Assembly (NCBI GenBank): GCA_963752755.1
Contig: CAVVZJ010000003.1
Location: forward strand, 310,001-374,000
Length of the DNA stretch: 64,000 nt
Direction: 5' to 3'
Source: CAVVZJ01 sp963752755
GTDB lineage: Bacteria > Planctomycetota > Planctomycetia > Isosphaerales > Isosphaeraceae
Shown: piece after piece, positions 36,343 through 45,373 of the stretch
Position numbering within the stretch: position 1 is the first letter of the stretch
Layout of the letters: every line of letters begins with the position of its first letter
Notes under the pieces: model-generated
Told to the model about the DNA's origin: nothing
Databases searched by the model: none
Seen by the model: the letters and a program-made list of their open reading frames with translations, nothing else
Translations under genes and position numbers: made by a program

Positions 36343-38697
36343 ATGGCATCCCGCCGCGTCAAGCCCGCCGGTGGCTTCGAGCTCTGGTGGTGGTACTTCA
36401 TGCGGATCTCCGGCCTGCTGCTGGTCTTCCTGGCGCTCGGCCACCTGACGATCACGCACATCATCAACAACGTCGAGGTCATCAACTACGCCTTCGTCAC
36501 CAACCGCTGGGCCAACCCGAAGACGGGCGTCCTCTGGCGGCTCTGGGACCTGACGATGATCAACCTGGCCGTCCTCCACGGCTTCAACGGCCTCCGGCAG
36601 GTCCTCTGGGAGTACGTCGTCCGGCCCGGTACGCGCAAGGTCGTCGTCACCCTCATCTGGATCGTCACCGTCGGCATCATCGGGATCGGCTCGTATGCGA
36701 TCCTGATGTTCCAGCCCGACAAGGAATACCTCAAGCGCTTCTACGAGGCCAACCCGGAGCTTCGCAAGGAGCAGTCCGCCATCCCCCTGGCCGACGAACG
36801 CGACCAACCCTGGCGCCCCCGCCCGCCCGTCCGTGATGGCACGCTAGACATGAATAATTACCATCGTTTCGACTGCATCATCGTCGGCGCCGGCGGCGCG
36901 GGCCTGATGGCCGCCCTGGAGGCCAGCAAGCGGGCCGGCACGGCGGTCGTCAGCAAGCTCTACCCGACCCGCTCCCACACCGGAGCCGCCCAGGGTGGCA
37001 TCGCCGCCGCGCTGGCGAACCTCGAAGAAGACTCGTGGGAGAACCACGCCTACGACACGATCAAGGGCGGCGACTTCCTCGTCGATCAGACCGCCGCCGA
37101 GATCCTCTGCAAGGAGGCCGTGGAGTGCATCTACGACCTCGAACACATGGGCCTCCCCTTCGACCGGACCGCCGACGGCCGGATCTCCCAGCGCCGCTTC
37201 GGCGGCCACACCAAGCCCAACCCCGCTTACGACCCCGCCGCCCCCGCCGGCACGCCCAACGCCCGGCCCCGCATCCCCGTGATGCGCGCCTGCCACTCGG
37301 CCGACCGCACCGGGCACATGATCCTCCAGACGCTCTACCAGCAGTGCATCAAGCAGGGCGTGACGTTCTTCGATGAGTTCCACATGCTGGACCTCATCAT
37401 GGTCGAGGGCGAGTGCCGCGGGATCGTGGCCATCGAGATCGCCACCGGTCAGCTCCACGTCTTCCACGCCAAGGCCGTCTTGCTCGCCACCGGCGGCTTC
37501 GGCCGGATGTTCAAGGTCTCCTCGAACGCCTACGCCCTCACCGGCGACGGCCCGTCGATCGCCTACCGCCACGGCCTGCCGATGGAGGACATGGAGTTCT
37601 TCCAGTTCCACCCGACCGGCATCTACCGCCTCGGCATCCTGCTCTCCGAAGCCTGCCGCGGCGACGGCGGCATCATGCTCAACGACAAGGGCGAACGCTT
37701 CATGGAGCGCTACGCCCCCAACCTCAAGGACCTCGCCAGCCGCGACGTCTGCTCCCGCTCGATCTACCAGGAGGTCCGCGCCGGCCGCGGCATCGGCGGC
37801 AAGGACTACGTCTTCCTCGACATCCGCGCCGACACGATCAACAAGTTCGGCACCAGCCCGACCGGCCAGAAGGTCGATAGCGCCTGGGTCGAGAGCCGCC
37901 TGCCCGACATCATCGAGTTCGCCCGCACCTACCTCGGCGTCGATCCGATCAAGGAACCGATGCCGATCCAGCCGACCGCCCACTACGCCATGGGCGGCCT
38001 CCCCACCGACGTCGCCGGCCGCGTCATCCGCGACGCCTCCGGCAATGCCGTCCCCGGCCTCTGGGCCGCCGGCGAGACCGCCTGCGTCAGCGTCCACGGC
38101 GCCAACCGCCTCGGCACCAACAGCCTCGTCGATCTCGTCGTCTACGGCCGCCGCTCCGGCCGCGACCTCGCCCGCTTCGCCCTCGAAAACGAGTTCAAGC
38201 CCCTCCCGCCCAACCCCGAGGCCGCCGCGAAGGCTGAGGTTGAGGGCCTCCTCTCCCGGCCCCACAAGTATCCCTGGATCAAGCTCCGCGACCAGATGCA
38301 GCGGACCATGATGGACAACTGCGGCGTCTATCGCACCGAGGAGACGCTCACCAAGGCCCGCGACGAGATCCGTTGGCTCAAGGAGCAATACGCCACCCTC
38401 GGCGTCCAGGACAAGGGCTCCGTCTTCAACACCGGCCTGCTCGAAATCCTCGAACTCGGCAACCTCCTCGACACCGCCGAGGCGACCGTCGCCGCCGCCC
38501 TCGCCCGCCAGGAAAGCCGCGGCGCCCACTCCCGCGAGGACTTCCCCAACCGCGACGACGAACGCTTCTTCAAGCACTCGCTCGTCTACAAGGACGGCGA
38601 CGGCGCCCGCGTCGATTACAAGGACGTGGACATCGTTTACGTCGAGAAGGACGGCCAGAAGACGCCGAAGTATCCACTGGAAATTCGTAAATATTAA
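36343..38697 (+). CDS. sdhA: Succinate dehydrogenase membrane anchor (SdhD) in one frame with flavoprotein subunit (SdhA)
   Basis: Residues 1-169 are an SdhD-type anchor with three helices (LLLVFLALGHLTITHIINNV, MINLAVLHGFNGLRQVL, VTLIWIVTVGIIGIGSYAIL). From MNNYHRFDCIIVGAGGAGLM (ATG 36850) the rest is a complete SdhA: FAD-attachment region TRSHTGAAQGGIAAAL, HRTG region ACHSADRTGHMILQTLYQQC, FHPTGIYRLGILLSEACRGD, ANRLGTNSLVDLVVYGRRSG. No stop codon separates them. SdhD's C-terminus normally faces the periplasm while SdhA is cytoplasmic, so a real fusion would be topologically odd. A TAG at 36845-36847 in the +1 frame, three bases before ATG 36850, suggests that a single-base indel merged two genes. 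Either way SdhA probably starts at 36850. Confidence 0.88.
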   Translation: MASRRVKPAGGFELWWWYFMRISGLLLVFLALGHLTITHIINNVEVINYAFVTNRWANPKTGVLWRLWDLTMINLAVLHGFNGLRQVLWEYVVRPGTRKVVVTLIWIVTVGIIGIGSYAILMFQPDKEYLKRFYEANPELRKEQSAIPLADERDQPWRPRPPVRDGTLDMNNYHRFDCIIVGAGGAGLMAALEASKRAGTAVVSKLYPTRSHTGAAQGGIAAALANLEEDSWENHAYDTIKGGDFLVDQTAAEILCKEAVECIYDLEHMGLPFDRTADGRISQRRFGGHTKPNPAYDPAAPAGTPNARPRIPVMRACHSADRTGHMILQTLYQQCIKQGVTFFDEFHMLDLIMVEGECRGIVAIEIATGQLHVFHAKAVLLATGGFGRMFKVSSNAYALTGDGPSIAYRHGLPMEDMEFFQFHPTGIYRLGILLSEACRGDGGIMLNDKGERFMERYAPNLKDLASRDVCSRSIYQEVRAGRGIGGKDYVFLDIRADTINKFGTSPTGQKVDSAWVESRLPDIIEFARTYLGVDPIKEPMPIQPTAHYAMGGLPTDVAGRVIRDASGNAVPGLWAAGETACVSVHGANRLGTNSLVDLVVYGRRSGRDLARFALENEFKPLPPNPEAAAKAEVEGLLSRPHKYPWIKLRDQMQRTMMDNCGVYRTEETLTKARDEIRWLKEQYATLGVQDKGSVFNTGLLEILELGNLLDTAEATVAAALARQESRGAHSREDFPNRDDERFFKHSLVYKDGDGARVDYKDVDIVYVEKDGQKTPKYPLEIRKY

Positions 38698-38704
38698 AAG
38701 GCAT

Positions 38705-38859
38705 AGGAGTGACGCAGTTGGCCCCTTCGTCTGAGGTTTCTCCGATGCGGGAAGAAGTAGGCCCGACTTCAGTCGGGCCGGAAACCCAATCAATTCAAGA
38801 GTTTCTGGCCCGACTGAAGTCGGGCCTACTCCTCCTGACGTCGCCAACTGCGTAACTCC
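38705..38859. repeat. Palindromic MITE-like element, copy 2
   Basis: The ends AGGAGTGACGCAGTTGG and CCAACTGCGTAACTCC are inverted repeats. The inner inverted pair AGTAGGCCCGACTTCAGTCG...ACTGAAGTCGGGCCTACT is the same as in copy 1 (28987-29142), with a different spacer between. The element lies in the gap between sdhA and sdhB, 7 bases after the sdhA stop, so its hairpin would be in the sdh transcript and could reduce readthrough into sdhB. Confidence 0.85.
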
Positions 38860-39042
38860 CAAGGCGAAAGAGTCTCTCGCAAAAGGCGCGCAAGTTCGCC
38901 AAGAAACAAGATAAAGTGCCTCGACGAGGACGAGCAGGAACTCATCGAATTCATCTACACCGAGACCCCCTCGGAAGTCGCCTCCTGACCGAACCCACGA
39001 GGGTGGCCTCTCCCGACTGGAACGCTGACGGCGGAACGCACG

Positions 39043-39774
39043 ATGGCCAACACCAACGGACAGACTCGCAAACTCACCGTCCGGATCAAGCGCTACAACC
39101 CCGAGATCGACGATACCCCCCACTGGGAGGAGTACGCGATCGAGGCCGAGCCGCATGACCGCGTGCTCGACGTGATCCAGTACGTCAAGTGGCTGCACGA
39201 CGACTCGCTCGGCCTGCGCCGCAGCTGCGCCCACGGCGTCTGCGGCTCCGACGCCATGCGGATCAACGGCGTCAACAGCCTCGCCTGCAAGATCCTGGTC
39301 AAGAACCTGCCCACTGACACGATCACCGTCGAGCCGATCCTCGGCCTCTCGGTCATCAAGGATCTGATCGTGGACATGAAGCCGTTCTTCGACCACTACA
39401 AGTCCGTCATGCCCTTCCTCGTCAACAACGACCCGCCCCCGACCCAGGAGCGCCTCCAGTCCCCCGAGGAGCGAGCCCGCTACGACGACACGACCCGTTG
39501 CATCCTCTGCGCCTGCTGCACGACCGCCTGCCCCCCCTTCTGGGGCGATCGCAAGTACGTCGGCCCCGCCGCGATCGTCAACGCCCACCGCTTCATCTTC
39601 GACAGCCGCGACCGCGCCGCCGCCGACCGCCTCGAAATCCTCAACGACGTCGAGGGCGTCTGGCGCTGCCGGACCGTCTTCAATTGCACCAGCGCCTGCC
39701 CCCGCGACATCAAGGTCACCCAGGCCATCTCCGAGGTCAAGCGCGCCATGCTGACCGGCGAAGTCGGCGACTGA
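39043..39774 (+). CDS. sdhB: Succinate dehydrogenase iron-sulfur subunit
   Basis: SdhB carries the three Fe-S clusters between SdhA and the quinone site. The 243-residue protein has the 2Fe-2S cysteines in LRRSCAHGVCGSDAMRINGV and NSLACKIL, and the 4Fe-4S/3Fe-4S cysteines in CILCACCTTACPPFW and FNCTSACPRDIKVTQAI. All expected cysteines are present. The gene is 345 bases from sdhA, with a MITE-like repeat in between. Confidence 0.93.
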   Translation: MANTNGQTRKLTVRIKRYNPEIDDTPHWEEYAIEAEPHDRVLDVIQYVKWLHDDSLGLRRSCAHGVCGSDAMRINGVNSLACKILVKNLPTDTITVEPILGLSVIKDLIVDMKPFFDHYKSVMPFLVNNDPPPTQERLQSPEERARYDDTTRCILCACCTTACPPFWGDRKYVGPAAIVNAHRFIFDSRDRAAADRLEILNDVEGVWRCRTVFNCTSACPRDIKVTQAISEVKRAMLTGEVGD

Positions 39775-39829
39775 GCGGGGAGGGTGGAGCCTCGCCGACT
39801 CCTTGTTGACCGGCGGTTGGGGAGGGACC

Positions 39830-40201
39830 GTGAGTCGGAACGACAGACGGGCCGCTCTGCATCACAAGCTGGGGCGAGTCGGCGTCTATATCGAGGACGG
39901 CGTATTCTCCCTTGCCCGGGTCGTCGCCGTGGAGGCCACCGAAGAGGGAATGCGGGCGACGATGGAGGCCGTGCCCGAGTGGCCCCTGTCCTGCGACTAC
40001 CGCGCGGACCCGCCCCGGTTCACGGCCGATACCCACCCGGTCGGGGACCGCTGGGAGATCAGCAAGCGGTGGGAGTGGTTCTTCGCCGACGAGACACTCT
40101 GGGACGCGTCGCTGTACATGGGTTTTCGCATCCTCTTCGCACCCGCCGTCGTCGAACGATTCCTGGCCCAGGATCTCTCCTGGGTCGAAGACTACTTCTG
40201 A
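39830..40201 (+). CDS. Hypothetical protein
   Basis: A GTG at 39830 is the likely start (SRNDRRAALHHKLGRVGVYI), giving 123 residues; an ATG-like start 27 bases earlier is less likely. The protein is rich in aromatic and acidic residues (DRWEISKRWEWFFADETLWD, FLAQDLSWVEDYF) and appears soluble. I recognise no family. It follows sdhB by 55 bases. Confidence 0.55.
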   Translation: MSRNDRRAALHHKLGRVGVYIEDGVFSLARVVAVEATEEGMRATMEAVPEWPLSCDYRADPPRFTADTHPVGDRWEISKRWEWFFADETLWDASLYMGFRILFAPAVVERFLAQDLSWVEDYF

Positions 40202-40904
40202 GCGACGACGGTTCAGGGCTAGGTGTCCGTGCCCCGACCCGGGGGAAATCGGCCTCAACTCCGATCGGTTGCCGTGGGTCATCCAGAGAGAAAGCGACGC
40301 GCAGCCGTCGCGACCGCGGCACGGACGGGTGGCCAGGGCCAGGCCGATCCCGTCCGATCAAGAGGAAGTCCGCGGACGCCGAGGCGATCCGGGAACGGGA
40401 TGCCAGGCCGGAAGACGGAGCCTGGCTCCGTGTCCTCGAGGTCCCAGTCCCCCCTCTTCCGGCTGTCACCCGTCGCAGACCCGAATTCCAAAATAAAGCG
40501 ATAACCCGGCGTCGGAATTTCGAGAATAGGTTGACTGCCGCGAGCCCACAACTCGCCCGGTCTCTTTGACAATTTGGCGGCGATTCCCAGAACGCAGCGA
40601 CGCGCTCAGGCGTCGAACCTGGAGGTGACGCGCTCAGGCGTCGGCAGCGCCGAACGAACTTCAAAATGGGAAGTTTGGGACCACCAACTTCCCCTCTTGC
40701 CAGAACTTACGGCATGACCATTGGAACGTCGAGGCGCGTCTCTGGAGCGTCCCAGACGCGTCGGCGCGGCGTCTCCGGAACGTCCCGGGGACGTCCCGAA
40801 GGTGAAGCGTCTCGCTAACAGGTGGGGCTCGATGGACGTATCACTAGCGCGGGCGCTCAACCACTCCGGATGTCGAACAGGTCGCAAGGCGGGGGACGGG
40901 CACC
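40202..40904. repeat. Long intergenic region with small palindromic repeats
   Basis: No gene is supported. The 17-base unit GACGCGCTCAGGCGTCG occurs at 40599-40615 and 40627-40643, itself a hairpin (CGACGC/GCGTCG). Next comes CGCCGAACGAACTTCAAAAT at about 40649, also found with small changes near 56229. CGTCCC/GACGC-rich short repeats follow to about 40805. The promoter of the lipoprotein gene at 40905 must lie near the right end. Confidence 0.5.
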
Positions 40905-41876
40905 ATGAGGCGATCGCGAGGCGGTTGGCTGGCGGGACTGGCGGTCTTGACAATCTGCGTCGGCTGCGGCTCCGAAGCGGCTCCGAGGGCGGCGATGACG
41001 CCCAATGAGGCACCAGGGGCGAGTCCGATGGTGCCCGCCTCACCGCCTGCGGGCGGCGAGGCGATGTCAGGCATGATGGGGATGATGTCGGGCATGGAAG
41101 GAATGCCGGCGGCCGAGGACCGGGCGGTCGCCGGAGTTGCGGCGGCGATTCCGCCCGACGTGCCGAGGAAGATCGTCTATACGGCCGACGTCGACCTGGT
41201 CGTCGAGGACTTTGCCGCGGCCGCCGAGCAGGTTGTCCGACTCGTCGAACAATTCGGCGGTTACGTCGCCGAGTCGGACCTGGGGGGAACGCCAGGCGTC
41301 CAGCGCCACGGTCGCTGGAAGGTGCGGATACCGGTCGAGAAGTTCGACAGCTTCGTCGAGGGGGTGGTGACCCTGGGGGAACTCAACCACCGGCAGACCG
41401 ACTCGCAGGACGTGACCGAGGAGTTTTACGACCTGGAGGCCCGGATCAAGAACAAGACCGTCGAGGAGCAGCGACTCATCAAGCACCTGGAGGAAACGAC
41501 CGGCAAGCTGAAAGACATCCTCGATGTGGAACGGGAACTCTCGCGGGTCCGCGAGGAGATCGAGCGGCTCCAGGGGCGGCTGCGATTGCTGGCCAACCTG
41601 ACCAGCCTGACGACCGTGACGATCAACCTGCAGGAGCGGCTCGGCTACACCCCCGTCCAGGCCCCGACCTTCGGCACCCGGATCGGGCACCGCTTCCAGG
41701 CGTCGGTCGAACAGCTCGTCCGGTTCGGCGAGGGGATCGTCCTGGCGCTGGTGTCGGTCGTGCCCTGGCTTCCAGTTTGGTTCGTCGTGCTGGCGGCGAC
41801 CTGGCTCATCGCCCGCCGGTTGCTCCGGCGACGTGCGGCGGAGGCGCGGCCGGCGGATTCGGGTACGATACAGTGA
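40905..41876 (+). CDS. DUF4349 lipoprotein
   Basis: The signal peptide WLAGLAVLTICVGCGS has a lipobox with Cys at position 20, so the protein is anchored to a membrane by lipid. A Met-rich linker (MSGMMGMMSGMEGMPAAEDR) follows. The DUF4349 domain shows RKIVYTADVDLVVEDFAAAA, FGGYVAESDLGG, VRIPVEKFDSFVEGVVTLGE, and a coiled coil (LSRVREEIERLQGRLRLLAN). A membrane helix (LVSVVPWLPVWFVVLAATWL) and a basic tail close it. The total of 323 residues is a normal length. The exact role of DUF4349 proteins is unknown. Confidence 0.88.
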   Translation: MRRSRGGWLAGLAVLTICVGCGSEAAPRAAMTPNEAPGASPMVPASPPAGGEAMSGMMGMMSGMEGMPAAEDRAVAGVAAAIPPDVPRKIVYTADVDLVVEDFAAAAEQVVRLVEQFGGYVAESDLGGTPGVQRHGRWKVRIPVEKFDSFVEGVVTLGELNHRQTDSQDVTEEFYDLEARIKNKTVEEQRLIKHLEETTGKLKDILDVERELSRVREEIERLQGRLRLLANLTSLTTVTINLQERLGYTPVQAPTFGTRIGHRFQASVEQLVRFGEGIVLALVSVVPWLPVWFVVLAATWLIARRLLRRRAAEARPADSGTIQ

Positions 41877-41950
41877 GTTTTCCGTATGGGTCATTGTTCC
41901 GCCCAATGCCGGACCCCGGCCGAACGCCCCACCGAGCGAGGTAACCCGCG

Positions 41951-42640
41951 ATGTCCGACCTCACCCGCGTGCTGGAACCCGAGGCGATGGACACCGCCGA
42001 GGAGGCCCGCGACTACGACGCGATGGACCACTCCGAGGTCAACGACCGATTCGTGGGCGAGTTCCTGGCGGTTCACGGCCCTTGCCGCGGCAGCGCGATC
42101 CTCGACGTCGGCACCGGTCCGGCCCGGATTCCGATCGCGCTGTGCCAGCGCGATGCGAACGCGCGGGTGCTGGGCATCGACCTGGCTCAGTCGATGCTCA
42201 GACTGGCGGCGCGGAACGTCCTGGAGGCGGGCGTCTCCGAACGGGTCCGCCTGGCCCGCGTCGATGCCAAGGCGCTGCCCTGGCCCGACGGCGCCTTCGA
42301 GGCGGTCGTCTCGAACACGATCGTCCATCACATCCCCGAGCCCGAGCGGGCGCTGGTCCAGATGGCCCGCTGCGTCGCCCCGGGGGGCACCTTGTTCATC
42401 CGCGACCTGGCCCGGCCCGAGTCGCGGCACGACCTGGAGCGGTTCGTCGAGACCTACGTCGGCCGCGAGGCCCCGGCCTCACAGGCCCTCTTCGCCGCGT
42501 CGCTGCACGCGGCCCTGACGCTGGAGGAGGTCCGGACGATCGTCCGCAAACTCGGCCTGCCGACCGCTTCGGTCGCGATGAGCTCCGACCGCCACTGGAC
42601 CTGGGCCTGGCGACGGCCCGCCGGAGAGGCGAGCCGATGA
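41951..42640 (+). CDS. Class I SAM-dependent methyltransferase
   Basis: The 229-residue protein has motif I AILDVGTGPARIPIALCQRD, the acidic residue in RVLGIDLAQSMLRLA, RVDAKALPWPDGAFEAVVSN (motif II/III) and VQMARCVAPGGTLFIRDLAR. These belong to the Methyltransf_11/25 type acting on small molecules; the substrate is not apparent. The stop overlaps the start of the lipase-like gene (ATGA), so the pair is probably translated together. Confidence 0.88.
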   Translation: MSDLTRVLEPEAMDTAEEARDYDAMDHSEVNDRFVGEFLAVHGPCRGSAILDVGTGPARIPIALCQRDANARVLGIDLAQSMLRLAARNVLEAGVSERVRLARVDAKALPWPDGAFEAVVSNTIVHHIPEPERALVQMARCVAPGGTLFIRDLARPESRHDLERFVETYVGREAPASQALFAASLHAALTLEEVRTIVRKLGLPTASVAMSSDRHWTWAWRRPAGEASR

Positions 42641-43512
42641 CCGCCGCGCACCGCTCGACCGAGGAGCACGTCATCCCCTCGACCGACGGCACGCCCTTGC
42701 ACGCCCGATGCTGGCCGGGCACCGAGGCCCGCGGGGTGCTCGTCGTGGCCCACGGCCTGGGCGAGCACGGCGGCTGCTACGAACACGTCGCCGACGGGCT
42801 CACCGCCCGTCCCGGCCTGGTGGACGTCGTCGCCTTCGACTTCCGAGGCCACGGCCGGAGCCCCGGCCGACGGGGCGTCGTCCGCCGCTACGAGGATCTC
42901 GTCGGCGACCTCCACGCCGTCGTCGATTGGACGCGAGATCACCGCCCCGATCGCCCCGTCTTCCTGCTCGGCCACTCCAACGGCGGCCAGGTCGCCCTCC
43001 GCTACGTGCTCGACGAACCGGGGCGGGCCGACGGACTCGTCCTGTCCAACCCGTCGCTCCGGCTCGCCGTGGACGTGCCCCGGCACAAACTTTTCCTGGG
43101 TCGGATCTTGTGGATGGTCGCCCCGAGCCTGACCCTCGGTGGCGAGCTGGCGAGCGAGATGCTCTCGCGCGACCCGGCGTACAACGATCGCCGCCTCGCC
43201 GACGAGCTGCGGCACAGTCGGGTCAGCGCTCCTTTATTCTTCGGCATGATCGAGGGTGGGCCGCTCGTCGCCGCGCGGGCCGGCGAGATCCGCCTGCCCG
43301 TGCTTCTGATCCTCAGCGGCTCCGACCCGATCGTGGACCACCGCGCCGCCCTGGAACTCTTTGATCGGCTGGCCAGCCCGGACAAGACCCTCCAGCTCGA
43401 CCCCGAGGCCGTCCACGAACCGTTCAGCGACCTCGGCCGCGAACAGGTTCTCGCCGGACTGGCCGACTGGCTCGGCGCCCACCTGGAGTGGCCACCACGC
43501 CACAACCGATGA
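42637..43512 (+). CDS. Alpha/beta hydrolase, monoacylglycerol lipase-like
   Basis: The start ATG 42637 overlaps the previous stop. The 291-residue protein shows VLVVAHGLGEHGGCYEHVAD (oxyanion region), VVAFDFRGHGRSPGRRGVVR, the nucleophile elbow FLLGHSNGGQVALRYVLDE with Ser, the Asp in LILSGSDPIVDHRAALELFD, and the terminal His in DPEAVHEPFSDLGRE. This matches the serine aminopeptidase/monoglyceride lipase-like family (Hydrolase_4). It probably hydrolyses a lipid ester; the substrate is not known. Confidence 0.88.
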   Translation: MTAAHRSTEEHVIPSTDGTPLHARCWPGTEARGVLVVAHGLGEHGGCYEHVADGLTARPGLVDVVAFDFRGHGRSPGRRGVVRRYEDLVGDLHAVVDWTRDHRPDRPVFLLGHSNGGQVALRYVLDEPGRADGLVLSNPSLRLAVDVPRHKLFLGRILWMVAPSLTLGGELASEMLSRDPAYNDRRLADELRHSRVSAPLFFGMIEGGPLVAARAGEIRLPVLLILSGSDPIVDHRAALELFDRLASPDKTLQLDPEAVHEPFSDLGREQVLAGLADWLGAHLEWPPRHNR

Positions 43513-43595
43513 CACCCCCTCTTGAATCCGTCGCCGTCATCCGATAAAATGCGTCGATGCGATGCATCCACGCATCACCGGAGGACAACGATCCG

Positions 43596-44765
43596 ATGAC
43601 GTGCTCGACACGACGCGGGTTGTCCCTGTTCCTGATGCTCCTGGGCCTCGTGGGAGGTCCGGCACGGGGGGACTTTGCGTATCATGTGACGCCCGTGGGG
43701 ACACTCAACGGCGGCAGCCTGAGCCGGGCGTACGCCATCAATGATCAGGGCCAGGTGGCCGGCGAGGCCGACACCAGCGGCGGTAATCTTCACGGCTTCT
43801 ACTGGGCCGGCGTGGGGCATCCCCTGGTCGATATCGGCACCCTTGACGGCGGCAACACCAGCCAGGCCGCCGGCATCAATGACGCCGGCCAGGTCGCGGG
43901 GCAGAGCCGAATCCAGATCGGCCAGGCGTCCTACACGCATGCCTACCGGACGGAGCCCGGTGGCCAGAACCCCATCGATCTCGGTGTGCTCGACCCCGCG
44001 CACCAGTACAGCGTGGCCAACGCCATCGCCGACGACGGCTCGGTGGCTGGCACGTCGATCAATGCCAACGGGCTGACCCGCGCGGTGCTCTGGTCCTCGG
44101 GCGGCCAGATCACCGACCTCGGCGCCCTCTACGAGCAAGGTCAGAGCCAGGGCCTCGGCCTCAACAGCGGCAATGTCGTGGTCGGGCAGTCCGACGTCCA
44201 GATCGGCGACTTGGTCGTCAGCCACGCCGCGCGGTTCAGTCTGGACCGCACGACCGGGGCCGTGACCCGGGAGGATCTGGGGGCACTCGTCGCCAATGGC
44301 TCGAGCACCGCCACGGCGATCAGCGACGACGGTCAGGTAACGGGCTACTCGGCCTCGTTGAGCGGCTTCACCCATGCGTTTCTCTATGAAGGCGGCCTGA
44401 TGGTGGACCTGCAGCGGGGAGACCTCGACGGATCGAGCTACGGCCTGGCGATCGGCGACGGCGGCCACGTCGTCGGCGAGTTGAAGCTGACCGGCCTGGG
44501 CTCCCGCGCCTTCGTCTGGACGCCCACGACCGGGATGCTCAACCTCAACGACCTGATCGACCCGTCGCTGGGCTGGACCCTCTCGGCCGCCACTGGGATC
44601 AACGACGACGGCCAGATCGTCGGCTACGGGACCCTCAACGGCCGGGTCCGCGGGTTCCGCCTCGATCCGGTCTCGCCGATCGTCCCCGAGCCGTCGTCAC
44701 TGGTCCTCCTGGCTCTGGGCGGCCTGGCGGCGCTGGCCGGGTCGAGCAGGCGATGGCGAGCCTGA
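43596..44765 (+). CDS. PEP-CTERM exported protein with HAF repeats
   Basis: The start is at ATG 43596, followed by a signal peptide (RRGLSLFLMLLGLVGGPARG). The body has repeated HAF-type units with phrases like AYAINDQGQVAGEADTSGGN, AAGINDAGQVAGQSRIQIGQ and ATGINDDGQIVGYGTLNGRV, which form beta-propeller-like structures. The C-terminus VPEPSSLVLLALGGLAALAG plus RRWRA is a PEP-CTERM sorting signal for exosortase. It is 389 residues long, extracellular, and probably a component of surface polymer. Confidence 0.9.
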   Translation: MTCSTRRGLSLFLMLLGLVGGPARGDFAYHVTPVGTLNGGSLSRAYAINDQGQVAGEADTSGGNLHGFYWAGVGHPLVDIGTLDGGNTSQAAGINDAGQVAGQSRIQIGQASYTHAYRTEPGGQNPIDLGVLDPAHQYSVANAIADDGSVAGTSINANGLTRAVLWSSGGQITDLGALYEQGQSQGLGLNSGNVVVGQSDVQIGDLVVSHAARFSLDRTTGAVTREDLGALVANGSSTATAISDDGQVTGYSASLSGFTHAFLYEGGLMVDLQRGDLDGSSYGLAIGDGGHVVGELKLTGLGSRAFVWTPTTGMLNLNDLIDPSLGWTLSAATGINDDGQIVGYGTLNGRVRGFRLDPVSPIVPEPSSLVLLALGGLAALAGSSRRWRA

Positions 44766-44960
44766 AGGGAAGGGCGGTCCCTCCATGATCGGTCCGAGAG
44801 CGTTCGGATCGCCGATTCGCGGCGTTGCCTGTTCCGTCCGGGCTGTCGGGCGGGTATCCTTGAAGTCGAGATATGGTCTGCTCGGCGGCGAGAAAACTCG
44901 GAGTGGTGGTCAAATAAACGGCGGTGGCGGGCGAACGCCTGGATAGGAGGTATCCAGACC

Positions 44961-45254
44961 ATGTCGTACGGCGGAAGCGCGGACCCGACCGGGATCCAGG
45001 TGTCCTTTCTGGACCAGACCGGGGCCAAATCGGTCAAGGCGGTCATCGCCTTCAGCGTGCCGGTCAGCCGGATCTTGCCCAATATCATCACCAAGATGAA
45101 CCTTCCGACGACCAGCCCCGACGGCCAGCCGATGAGTTACTCGCTGGACCACAAGGAAGGCGGCCGTCGGCTCCTGGAGCACCAGACGCTCGTCGAAGCC
45201 GGGGTCCAGAACGGCGACCACCTGATCGTCTATCCGGAAGTCGTGGCCGGTTGA
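44961..45254 (+). CDS. Ubiquitin-like beta-grasp modifier protein (YukD/EsaB-like)
   Basis: A strong AGGAGG lies 11 bases upstream of ATG 44961. The 97-residue protein has the beta-grasp order of Ubl proteins: GIQVSFLDQTGAKSVKAVIA, a helix in ILPNIITKMNLP, LDHKEGGRRLLEHQTLVEAG and NGDHLIVYPEVVAG. The phrase LLEHQTLVEAGVQNGDHLIV corresponds to the L.D..TL...GI..G..L segment of YukD- and ubiquitin-like folds. The C-terminus is VVAG with one terminal glycine and nothing after it, so it would need no trimming to be adenylated. It is followed by E2-, E1- and JAMM-like genes, which makes a role as a conjugated modifier likely. This role is inferred from family and context. Confidence 0.85.
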   Translation: MSYGGSADPTGIQVSFLDQTGAKSVKAVIAFSVPVSRILPNIITKMNLPTTSPDGQPMSYSLDHKEGGRRLLEHQTLVEAGVQNGDHLIVYPEVVAG

Positions 45255-45373
45255 AGGGTTTGGGCGCGGACCGAGACGGTCGTGGGCGGGTTGCGACCTC
45301 AGTGTCGCAGCCATCGCCCGAGTCTTCGACCAGCGGCCAATCCGATTCCCCTAGCCTCCGGTGTTGACCCATC

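Noticed and set aside
36340..36850. Independent sdhD call with its own stop
   Set aside because: The stop is absent in the given sequence. The region is described within the joint SdhD-SdhA entry instead.
38914..38988. Short frame ending DEDEQELIEFIYTETPSEV before sdhB
   Set aside because: It looks protein-like but has no start codon and is only about 25 residues. It may be the remnant of a gene cut by the adjacent repeat; the evidence is too thin to call.
36844..39588. 914-residue minus-strand frame opposite sdhA and sdhB
   Set aside because: It is a composition shadow of high-GC coding DNA on the other strand, with Asp/Val/Gly-rich random sequence.
41833..42636. 559-residue frame joining sequence antisense-like to the methyltransferase with the hydrolase
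   Set aside because: The first half is out of frame with the methyltransferase codons and is Arg/Pro-rich. The hydrolase begins at ATG 42637.
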